From Micromussa lordhowensis (taxonomy: Eukaryota; Cnidaria; Anthozoa; Scleractinia; Lobophylliidae), in the NCBI GenBank assembly GCA_964020085.1, contig OZ026605.1:28034598-28098597 (forward strand): DNA of 64,000 nt, read 5' to 3'. Below, piece after piece: positions 35,997 through 47,852 of this stretch. Under the pieces are notes generated by a model that made no database searches, was not told the DNA's origin, and saw only the letters and a list, made by a program, of their open reading frames with translations. The translations under genes were made by a program, and so were the position numbers. The first letter of the stretch is position 1. Each line of letters opens with the position of its first letter.

Positions 35997-36880
35997 TTAA
36001 AATGTTTCTTCGCGGATGTTCAGACCATCAGGAACAATTGTTCTGCCTTTTTGGATTAAAAAAGCCTCCCTGGCCTTACGAATGGAGTCTCGGTTAGAAG
36101 AGATTTTTTCGATGGGTATTAATTGCATGTCGTTAGCAGTGTGGTTAGTAGAGGACAGGAAATGTTCTGCGGGTGTAGTAGGTTTAGATTTGGTGTTAGG
36201 GTTATCTATGGTACGGCGGTGTTCATTAAAACGGTCTTTTAAACGTCGTTTAGTCTCTCCTATGTATTGTAAATTACAGCGGTTATATTGAATTATGTAG
36301 ATGAGGTTCTTAGTGTCACAGATAAGGTTAGATTTTATAGGGCGCGTGTCACCGGTGGAAAAGAAAGTATATGTGGTGAGACCGTGAGAAATGTAGGGGC
36401 AAGTAGCGCAGTTTCTGCCACAACGGAAGGAACCAGAAGGAAGTTGGGGTTTGGCAGAGTTAGAAGAGAGTTTAGCTGTGACAAGTAAGTCACGAAGGCT
36501 GGGGGAGCGCCTGAAGGCTACTACAGGTAAATACTGAAAAACTTTTTTGCAACGGTTTGAAGAGAGCAGCAAATTGTAATGTTTTTTGATGATGTTAGAG
36601 ATGCGAGGGAGTGATGGATTTTATGTAGTTATAAATGGTATACGTTTAGGTTTGTTGACGTCTTAGGTTTGTAAAGTAAATCTGCGGGGGATGTCAGCAG
36701 CGCGTCGTATTTGTTTGGTGACGAAGTTACGGCTGTAACCTCGTTTAAGGAGGTAAGTGATAAGTTGAGCAGCGCGAGTATTAAACGTAGCGTCGGTAGT
36801 ACATGCCCACAGATACGTCGTAAGCGGAGTGCTTTGAAGAAAAACCGGATGAAGATCAACCTCGTTCCCAGGGTCTCTCG
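35997..36880 (-). pseudogene. Penelope-like retroelement, C-terminal RT and GIY-YIG part, decayed
   Basis: The intact 3' part (36572-35997) has a Cys motif CGRNCATCPYI, then a GIY-YIG nuclease domain (LIYIIQYNRCNLQYIGET, RLKDRFNEHRR and HFLSSTNH). Upstream in the same frame lie reverse-transcriptase C-terminal segments (YLLKRGYSRNFV; LPRISNIIKKHYN). In-frame TAA codons at 36665-36663 and 36623-36621 and a frame change near 36800 show it is dead. The family RT motif ALRLRRIC is in the other frame. The element is cut off near 36855 by unrelated sequence, so most of the RT is missing. A hammerhead core follows at 35853-35825. Penelope elements encode an RT fused to a GIY-YIG endonuclease for target-primed insertion. 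Confidence 0.85.
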
Positions 36881-36920
36881 ACCCTGGGACAAGGTTAGAT
36901 GAAGATATCATGATAAAAAA

Positions 36921-37042
36921 TAGCCTCTTCCTGGCGTGTTCAGTTGGTTGGGGCGCAGCGCGAAAAACGACGTTTTCCCTTATGTTTTTGCTCGCCGTTT
37001 TTCGCGCTGCGTCCCAACTAACTGAACGCCTGGAAGAGACTA
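36921..37042. mobile_element. 122-bp TAGCCTCTTCC fold-back element
   Basis: The ends TAGCCTCTTCCTGGCG and CGCCTGGAAGAGACTA are inverted. Internal arms GCGCAGCGCGAAAAACG and CGTTTTTCGCGCTGCG pair as well. Flanks GATAAAAAA and GATAAGAAG may be a 9-bp target duplication with two changes. A shorter palindrome (CCCAGGGTC/GACCCTGGG) lies next to it at about 36860-36898, where the Penelope remnant ends. Confidence 0.65.
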
Positions 37043-37951
37043 GATAAGAAGCAACGTACTGTTCTTGTAAACAGTTCTAGTCACTCAATTCTGCTGTGCA
37101 CTAGTTATTCAACGCTTTCGAGTGGTATACACAAACAATATCCTCCACTTGGCGCGGAAATATGCTCGGATATTTGTCCGCGGACATTATGTTTCGAAAA
37201 GCGAACAGTTTTCCGAGAGCGTAACTCGAGAAAAACTGTGAGCTTTGAGGAACAGATAATGTCCAAATATTTTTCGCAACACGCGCGAGTTTGAAAATTG
37301 GGGAATATCACTTGGATATTCCCCAGAATTAAGTCACGTGACGCGTTTAAACTAATCGCGAGAGAGCGAGCGGGAATATTTGATGGATAATAAAAACTTA
37401 TATAATTCTATTTTAATTTCCAGGGCACGAATCCAAGAGAATTGAGGGCTTCTTAATTTAGCAGAATGGAAAACTCTGATTGATGATAGACGTGAACGAG
37501 ATGAGGTTCATCAAACCGAGTGTTACGTCAACTTCAGGTAACTATAAGGCGCTCTAAAGACAATGATAAACAGCCAAGAAAATCTCTTCTTTCATATTGG
37601 GTATTTTATTTCTCAAGGTGGAGATCTAACTGTTGCAGTGTTTTCTCTATCTGACGTATGGCAGTGTATTTCTAGCCGAGGAACAGAAGGTTAAAATACT
37701 CACTGTACAGTTTATTTACAACAAACAATTTACAAATACACTTATCATAAATATATGCTGTTCAAAGCGCGTAGAGTACAAATTACGTCTTTTTGTACAA
37801 AGTTGTACTTCACACATGCTCAGAACGACTTTTGACTTTTGACAAAATGTTTCAAAGACTATTCTTGTTGTCATTTCTTTGAATATCTTATCAGTGACTA
37901 CTCTTTCAGGCAATACACTATAATCCGACCACAAGCCGTAAGCAAGAAGTG
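37043..37951. other. Intergenic, with an imperfect palindrome
   Basis: About 37140-37330 contains mirrored pieces (GGATATTTGTCC, AAACTGT and GGGGAATATC/GATATTCCCC) typical of a worn fold-back element. The remainder up to the 3' end of the LRR gene shows nothing recognisable. Confidence 0.4.
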
Positions 37952-40900
37952 TCAGCTGTGTTCTGGGTGAAAGTGTTCTGCAGCAAATGCTCGAGCTTCA
38001 GCGATTCTTGAGCGGCTAAAATATAACAACAGAAAAAATGACTCATCAACAACAGTTTTTCTCTCTGGCTGAGACTGTGCACAGTGCAACTATGTTTAAC
38101 ATCTTTGAGTTGGTTTTCTTCATCGCTTGGCCAATGAAAAAGCGCAATAGTACGGCGGGCACGAAACGTACTCGCACGAACTCACCGTTAAGTTGTTTTG
38201 AGTGATCTTGGATTTGGAAAACCAACATAAACCCCCAAAACTCACTGGAAAAACTTGAGCGCGTGGAAAGGCTAAGCCGTGCTTGGAGAAACACCCGTTA
38301 GTCCATTTTTTATTACCAAATAGCAGGTCCCTAACTATTAATTTCGTTGATTTTGATTTGCAGTTCTAAGAGACAAAATGCTTCGGCTTCCCTCCCCACT
38401 GACCTGCTGCACCGACTGGAGGGTCTACCCTCCCCAGCTGTACCCGGTCGGGAAAAATTGGTCGACTCTGAATCAAATATGGCCAACCCTAAAACAGCAA
38501 GAAAAAAGTTATTAGTAAATTGAAAATGACACAAGCATAAGGTCTGAGGAATATTTTACTTTAGAGGTGTTCATGACAAGCGCAGTGGACTAGTTCGAAT
38601 CCAGAGCAGAGAAGACAGAGTTCGCAGACTTTTTTCTCACAGGGGAGCAAACCTTAGATCTACTCACAAAAACAGCTGAATTGGAAATACCGGGAGGTCG
38701 ATTCAGTTTAGAGCTGTATACGTATTATCATACCTGTTAACCGTGGTGGACGCAAGTCGGTGGTTGATTCCTTAGGCAGGGATTCAAATAGATCCTTTAC
38801 GATACTAAACCTAGCGAAAAGAGTTGAAAGAGAGCTATTTGCAAGGGCTAAAATAAACACTGGGTGAATGAATTTTAAAGACTTCAGCGAAAAAAAAAAA
38901 ACAACTTGTTGTTGGAGGGCACAAAGTATTTAATGAACGCTTCTACAAAAGTATTGCGGTAAAGAAAGTAACAAATCGATTAAAAGCACAATAAAATGTA
39001 TGTATGGATGTCCGTATTGATAATGAATACAAAGACGTTCGTGTCATGATAAATTATTTCTATAAGCAAATAAGTTTTCAACATTGGCGCTAACTCCGTC
39101 AGCTTGTCCAAAAAGAGACTGGTCACAGCCCTCTAATTTGTCGTATTTTTATTCGATCGTTGAACGCGCGGATAAAATCGCGAGAGAACTGGATACCAGC
39201 GCAAAAGGGAAGACTTAGCGGGGTAGGGGGTGGCGACCGAGATTTCTTCGCTCGCTTCCTCGCCCCAGCCCCCTCGTGCTTCGCATTCGCGCTCGCTTTT
39301 TCTTTCGCGTGCGTTAAAAAATAGAGAAGCTGTGAACAGGGTAGTCTTAACGCAAACGTGAAGCCAAAAACGAACCAAAACTTGCAGATGTTGCGTTATT
39401 TTCAAACACACTGTTTAGTTAGCGAAAAAATAAAACGTGTTTGGCCGAGAGAGAAGTACTTTTACTAACCGTGAAGCGATAGAAGCCTCAAACGATGTAT
39501 GCTCAAGTTCTGTTGCTTTTATCTGCTCTTCGACTTGTTTTGCGCTCAAAACTGTGCGAAAACAGAGTAAATCAACGTTGTATTAAAATAAGGCAAACCA
39601 CGAAACTCTACTTGGAGGAAAATTAACACAAAAATTCTTTCCCACTGTGAAGTACATACCTTGTGATGCAGACATCGGCCTCATGGGAGGTGGAGCACGT
39701 GACTGACCTGTGCTGGGTCTCTTGCGTGACACCTCAATGAAAAAAACATGTTTCATACGGTTTTCAGTAACAAGAGGAAAGGGTTATTAAGAATTTTTTC
39801 TTTTATGTTGGATTCCATCAAACTCTTTTTTCATCAAACCTTCGAAATAAAACGTCCGAATTTATTTTGCAAGTCATGTCAAAGATTTCGATGTGTGGCT
39901 ATTAATTTGATGGTCGCAGGAACTGAAAACATCAGTATCTCTATCTTTCACAATATCGTTAATTACGTAGAAACGGCAAAAAGGGGTGATAATGGCAACT
40001 GAACGGCTAAAAATAAATTACAACTTACTTTATCGAGAAATTCCAGTGACTTAAGTGTCTGAAATATCTGGCGATGGCAGCTACATGTGTTTAAAAAGAG
40101 AATATTACACATGTCAAGAAAAAACCTTAAAAATGCGACTTGAAATACATGTACATGTAACTAACGTTTTAGTTCTAGCCTCAACACATGAATTCTCTTT
40201 ACAGACGTCAATTCTCCATTTCTGACTTTTAATTCTAGTTCTAAAAATTTAGAAGTTCATCACAAATATCCACAAATAATTTGCAAGGTCCTTCTTAAAA
40301 TTTGAAGAATATTTCTAAATATCTCACTAAAAGCAGGAGGAAGCGTAAATTTTAAAAACAGAAAATGTTCAATTTCTGAGAGACAGTCGTCAAGGTGATC
40401 TATTTTAGCTACATGTAGACTCGACTAGTCTCTTTCTGAGAATTTTACATGGCCTAGTTTATTTACTGCACACCTACTTATGACTCACCCGAACGTGTCT
40501 GCCGATTCACAAGGATTTCCTGAATAAAAAAAAGAATAAAAACAAACACAGTGGAACCTGTATTCTATTAAGTGGACATCAGCTTGAGTCCCGAAATTTT
40601 CTTCCCACATTTACTATAAGTAGTCTCACCTGCTACGGTCAGTTCTACAAGCGACGAAATACTTGCCAGCGCAAACTGAAGAGGAACAGAAAGAAAACAT
40701 TATTTCAAAAGTTATCCAACAAAACTAAATAAATTGTTTAAAACGTAAATGCCGATCAGTTGACTTTTTCAATATGAAAATCACCATGTCTTCCACTGTG
40801 GCTATGAGATTGTTTGACAAATCCAGGATTTCCAGGGAAGGAAACTGATTGGCAAAGGTCTGCAACAAAACACAACACAAAATCACGTTCATTGCTAAAC

Positions 40901-43900
40901 TTAGTAATGAACTTTAAAATCTGCGAAGAATGAAAGTTGTTTTTCTCAAAGCAGATTCCTGTAGTAGTAGAATGTCACAAAAAGATCAAGGTTTTGCTCA
41001 GCTTTTTTAAGGCAGAAATACGTGGGGTTGGCAATGGCAAAGCAAGCATACATGGCAACACAAGGGAGGGTCAGGAATTCCTCAAGTGAGAGAGTGCGGG
41101 GGGGGGGGGGTGGGGGAAAGAGGCTGGTACCTTGGGGTTGCAGAATCATTGCATGCCTACAAAAAGTTGCAATTTGTGAATTGGAAACTAATCCAAACGT
41201 ATTACACCAGAAATACTAGCAATGCCACAATGTAGAAATTACAATGAGGTAGTCCTCTTCAGAATGTTTGCCTTTATTTCTGCTATAACATTCACAATCT
41301 TTTTCAATATTTTTGATACTTTTGCTTCTCCAAAAGAGGGGTGGCCAGCCATTTAATCCACACCCCACTAAATCCGCCGCCTGCAATAACTAACCCAACC
41401 ATTCATGCATTCAATTGATTTGCATATGTAATGTGTTGTTTTGAAGTTCGGAAAACATGCACAAGCTCAAAACAATGAAGAAATCTTTCTAAGATGAACA
41501 AAAGTAAAATTGGCATTTCATTAACTGTTAGCCAAAGCATACCTTTACTTCTGATATTCTGTTATTTGATAGGTAGAGTTCTTGTAGACTCCTGTTGAAT
41601 TACAGCAAACCTTAGTACAGTGGAAACTTTACTAATGGCCACCTCTCTACAAAAGCTGAGAGTCCATACATTTACACTATGTTTCCCTCTCTACAGTGGC
41701 CACCTCTTGACAGTGGCAACAGCCACTAAAATGCGTCCCAGCTGCTAAAAAAACCTCTTGACAACAGCCAGGCAATCAACGACTGAGAATGGTGTGTACA
41801 AAACCCCATTCTTTATTGCAAAATTAAAAATGTTGCATCCCCTGAAAAATACAGGTGTCTACTTTACACCCCTACCTCCCCATAACGGCTCGCTCTCTAC
41901 AACGCCCACTTTACTCTGACCCCAAGGTGGCTGTAGTGGAGGTGTATATTATGGAAACAAAGGCATCACAATGGTCACAGTGCGACTTGCAAGTCCTGCT
42001 TCACTGCCATGTTTAGAACACTAAATACATGTTTGTTCATGATCAACGAAAACCCAATTTTCCCTTAAACATTGATGATTCTGTTACGACAGACCTGACC
42101 AAATTGCACTAAACAAATGACTTCTGTTCTATTTTTACAAGAACATTTTTCTTACCTTAACTTTCCCAGAGATGCAAGGGTTGTTATTTGATTATTTTCC
42201 ACTCTTAAAACCTATCAATCAAAACAAAAATGAAGGTTACAAAATATCTTGTGAGCAATGAATATTTTTACAATACAAGCGTCCATTCTGATACTCACTG
42301 TAAGGCTAGGAAGACCCTTCAAACCACATAAGTCTGAAATTTGATTTCTGGAGATATCCAGTTCTTGAACCTGAAAAAAATTTAAATCATAACCCTTTAA
42401 ATAATTACAGGATATTAAGTGACTTGCTGTTTTTGTAACAAAATGCCGACATTATGTTTTTATTAGTTACCTTTCTGCATCTTCCAAGGTCAGGAATTTT
42501 GCTGATTTTGTTGTTTGACAAATCAAGCTCCTCAAGTGCAGGAAGGCCATTCAAGGCCTGTAAACAACAACAGAAAAAAAATTATGATCATCCACTGCAA
42601 CTTGATTCAGCAATACCAAGAATTAAAACTTAAATGTACCATTCATCTAATTTGTGGAGGGGGCAAGGGGGCTGGAGCCCAGGAGAAAGGAAGGCGAGAG
42701 GCGAGAGAGGAAAGGGTGGGAAGTGGGAGTTCTGAGAGGGCAGGAATCAGGAAAAATGCAAATTTTTGTCATTTATTAAGTGTTAAAATACTTTCAAAAA
42801 CAAGAATCCAAAATGATATATGACTTGCATTTAGAGTATGACTTCTGGGCCGACAAGCAAACAAAAATTCTCACTTGGGCCAAAAACTGAGGCTTACTTC
42901 CAGCAAAATTGGAAACCCTTTTATGGTGCCTATGTCAAAGGCCATGAAATGTTGTCACTTATGCTGTCAAAAGATGTGAGTAAGAGGAGCAAGACTGAAA
43001 ACAAAGGAAAAAAAGAAAAGGAAATGCCTTATTGCTAAATGACTTGGATGTACATGTGTTTTGAGGGTGGGAGTCGGGAGATAAAGGTACAGGAAGTGGG
43101 AGAGCAGGAATGGGAAGCAGAGGTTCTGACCCCCCCCCCCCCTCCCTATCCCCCCCACTAATTTCTGTTTCTGGGAAGTTTGAACATAATGCTTTAAATG
43201 TGCATGTAACTATGACAATTTCATTCACTTTTCGTCAAAGTTGTACTCATTACACATACCTATGTATACTGACGCATAGTATTGGTTATACACTTATGAA
43301 CAAAGTTGTTCTCAATCACCACACTTTAATAGATCAGCTAATCTGGTACATATTTGCAGTTTGTATTGGAAAGTGTGCTAGAGACCAGATGAGAAGGAAT
43401 CTAAGGTTGGAATAATAGCTCTGCAAGGTGTCATACCTTATTCTCACTAAATTTTGCGATTTTGAAAAAGTTATGAAATTTAATACTAGCAAAATATAGG
43501 ATATGCGAAGATTAAAATTGGGAAATTTAATAACTATACAATATCAATTAATAAGTAAATGAAATTCAAGCTTGTGTTTTATTACTGTTATTACAACATG
43601 TGTCAGCTTCATGTTTGACAGAACATGATAAGAATGATGTTTATCAGAGTGTAAAATAATGAATATAAATGTACCTATTGCGAATACCGTAAAAAGTTTT
43701 AAATAGTAACATTTTAGGCCAAGCCCTTCCTTAATGCTGAGTTTAGTTTAAGATAAAACACATCATTGAATAAATAAACAGTTGTACTAACTGACTAAAC
43801 TCAGCAGTAAGGAAGGGCTAGGCATGAAATGTCTGCTATCAAAAATTGAGTTAACTTGTGACACCAACAACTGATCCTTTTGGGTTTATTTATTTCAATC

Positions 43901-46900
43901 GTCATTTAGACCACCATGAATGGAACAAAAAAGATCATTGTCCACACACACCACAAACTTCAGCGGAAACTGCGTCCATTTCCTGATGAAATGGCTGACA
44001 CTGCAAGGTCCTTGGCTTACCGCACCTTTGACAAAACAAAGCTCTCCAGCCGCATCAACTTTATTGGCCGCTGTCTGCGCCAAAAGGTAATTCCTTGTGG
44101 TTTTCATATCAAATAAAATCCAGCAGGTATCAACCAGCAATATGTACACAACATTACATCTAGAGTTCAACGTTGTTCCCAACAACTAATGCAAACAACT
44201 GTGTGCTCTATGGAATCAAAACTTACTGCAATTTTTCTGCTGATACATGTATGATTGCCCATTGTGAAGCTTTTTAAAAACAAAGTATTTCCCCGTGGTT
44301 TTTCATGAATTTTTCAATTCATGAATTAGATGTCGAATTCATGAGATCAATTATTGATCTCCGATAAGAACAGGAAGTTAATTCGCTTAGGTTGTCCTGG
44401 GATTGCTGTCCTTAACAACTCCACTGGTATAAACACAGATATCTCTGATGCCAATAGTAACTCCTCCAATGACGACATGACCAAGAACCTTGTTGTTACT
44501 ATTCCAGGTGATATGCAACTACCGGTAACAGAAGCTGAAACATCAGTATTGAGTAAAGGACTAACTTTTGTGCCTCTCAATGTAAGATCTGAAGAGTTTC
44601 AGGCCAAATCAGACTGTATGCAATTTTCTGCCATGTGAGGCTGAAAACACACTTTCATGGTCATGAAACAGAGAGTAATACATCAGAGGATGATCCTTTT
44701 GCCAAATTCAGACCAGGACATCTTGATTTTCATCTCTAGACCACTATATTGACAAATTTCGTTGAGTAATCAACAACATCAATTTTACGAAGAAAAAAAA
44801 TTCAGCAACCTGTCTTCAGCAGAGACAGTGGCCTTAACTAGCCTCCAGAAGCGTGATGATATCATCTAAGTTCAGTTCTGAGGAAGCGATAGGCCCCAAA
44901 ACGTCTGCTATCAAAATTGAGTCTGATTTGGCACTATTATTACTATTTAAAACTTTTTAACTGTTTACTTGTGCCACGCAGCAACTGATCCTTTTGGATT
45001 ACTAATATGCATTTACCGCACCTTATGCTTTGTTATGCTTGCTATTGTTTATGGTGATGTTCATATTTACAGTCAAACTAAGTAAAGCGTACCCCTCAAT
45101 ATTGCATTAATGAACTGATTATTTGAAACTTGAACCCGCTAGTCGTTACAAGAATGCAATAATGAATTGATTATTCGAACATTGAACTTGCTCGCTCGAT
45201 CCAAGGATACGGCTAACAGGTTCCGTTTTCGAAAAATCAATTCACTGTTGAACTAGTAGGTTTCAAACCTACAGTACTAGTCTTTTCTAGAATGCAATAG
45301 TGAATTGATTTTTCGAAAACGGAACCCGTTAGCCGTATTCTTGGATCGAACGAGCGAGTTCAATATTCAAATAATCAATTCATTATAATTGCATTCTTGA
45401 AACGACTATCGGGTTCAAGTTTCAAATAATCAGTTTATTAATGCAATCTTGAGGGGTACGCTTCACTTAGTTTGACTGTAGTTATGTTGTTACAGTTCTG
45501 AGGTCAAAGCTACATATTAAAAAAATAGAAAAAAATCGCAAAATTTAATACACTCCAATTCTAATTTCCTCTCAAAATCGTGAAATTTAGTACTTGCAAA
45601 ATATGGAGTTTAAATTAAATACTTGCAAAATTTAGCGAGAATAAGGTAGTGAATTATTCACCACCACATTTCACACCAGAGACAGCAAGACAATTTGTTC
45701 ACTTACAGAAATATCAGTGATGTTATTACAGCTGACATCAAGGACAGTTATTTGTGAGCAGCAACCAATTTCCCTGTAATCAATCTTGGACAGACGGTTG
45801 CTGTCAAGCCTCAAAACTTTGAGTTTTCTCACATGCTGTAAACCTTTACCTGGGAACAAATCAACAACAGAACAATGGCTACAACGTTTGCAGATCTATC
45901 CTATGTACTTCAAGTAGACAGCATGCAGTATAAGATAAACATATACACTGTAGATGTACTTAACCATTTAATTCTAGAGCTGCAGAAGAAGATATATTTC
46001 TTGTTACAAAATCTACCCAATGCCAAGCATATTGCTGGAGAGAAAAAAGGACAGTCATTATCTTGAGGGCATTGTCTTTATGTACCACCAAATTCTCAAA
46101 CTAATCTTAAAAGAAGCATTTGCATTAAAATCAGCAAGGAAATTTTTTTAGTTAAGAACTTGAGCATGGGGTTGTAAGCTATAACATACTGAGAAGGTTC
46201 TGAAAATGAAGCTTACCTATACACTTTATTTTATTGTGCTGCAGAAGAAGATTATTTATCTCTTTACAGCTATGGGAAAAAGAAAAAGATGAGATTGAAC
46301 ATCAATTTTAAAACCTCAAATATTGATTACTCAAAGCAAACTACATTGACCACTCAATATCTAGCAAATGCCATTAACCCAAACTTAGTCCATTACTTCC
46401 GATGATGGATGATGAAAAAATATTCTGGTTGTAAGAGGCCTCCTGGCTGAAAGCTTATAAACCCTTGTATGCATCTTGGCTCTCAAAAACCCGTCAAAAT
46501 TGTGGAAGCTACTAAACAAATATAATTATCTAAGTGTATATGTTTGTTGAGTGATATAATCAGTTTTGAACTTTACAAGTAAAAACACCCAAAAAGTCTA
46601 AGAAGCACTTAGCTAAACATCATGCTTTCTAGATAGCTACAAACTGTATGTACATGTACTTCTTTGATGTTTTTTAAAAGAACCACATTTTAATGTTACA
46701 CAACACTGATGAACCGAGTCTAAGGAAGTTAATTCAGGGCTGTAAATAACAGTCAGTCATCGGACATTGGCTGACCAAAATTTGTTCATGTCCAATGAAA
46801 TCCCAACTGTGGTTGGACATGATGTCCAGACAATTTTTTTTATTGAAAGTCGCTTCATAGTAAGGATGAATTAAAATCTACTTTGAGTCAAACTTTTTTT

Positions 46901-47815
46901 GCTGATGTCCTACCACAATTTGTTTTGTCCAACCAAGATGGTGTCTAAGTAGGACATGAGTCCTTTCAACAGAAAAAAAAAATTATTTGCAGCCCTGTAA
47001 TGGATGTATTAATGTTCAATAATTTACTGGCTCACCGATCTAAACCACTGATCTCTGTAATTTCATTTGCGTAAAGTTTCAGTTCTCGAAGATCCTATAG
47101 CACAAGCAATATTCTCAGGTACACTGCCACAAAACCAAACTTATAGACAATAGTTACCCATTTCATTACATGTACACGCATGTTACACTGTTTGTTACAG
47201 TGTAAATGTTTAAGAGACAGGTTACATGTCAGACTTTGTTTTTTAATGTACTTTCTGTACCAGTATTTTTACTCCTCATGTCAAGTGAGGCAACTGCTGG
47301 AGTGCTTAATATGTGTACAGTGTAAGTGTGGTTTTCTGCTGGCTGAGGAACAAAAGAAGCAGAAAACGTTTTTCTCACACACAGCTGGGATTTCAGGCCA
47401 CGTAGCTTTGTAAGGTTCAGTTTTTGTTTTGCCATCCGCTATTGCCTGACATGCCCCATCCACCCACCCATGAAGTATTTTTAGAATGTATTAAGTTGAA
47501 GTGAAATTACTTTTTTGTGTCTTTGTAAGACAGCTACATGTATGTTGTTATGTTAATAAAGGTCAGGCTGTGTGGTTTGGCTTGGCATAGCTCCAGCGGT
47601 ATGTGAGAACTAGTGTTTTTGTGAATAATGTGGATAATAAGATAATTTGGTTTTATCAACTATGCTGATAATGTGAATTGTCCACCGTAAAGAGATTTGT
47701 GATTCGGATTCGCTCCGACGAAGGGCTAACGCTCGAAACGTCAGCTTCCGAATCTCTTTACGGTGGACAATTCACATTATCAACCCAGTTGATAAAACCA
47801 AATTATCTTATAATA

Positions 47816-47852
<37 letters not shown>

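Noticed and set aside
39133..39411. 92-codon minus-strand frame in an LRR-gene intron
   Set aside because: Low-complexity Arg/Glu content; it lies between phase-matched exons 39551-39470 and 38810-38734 and is not needed.
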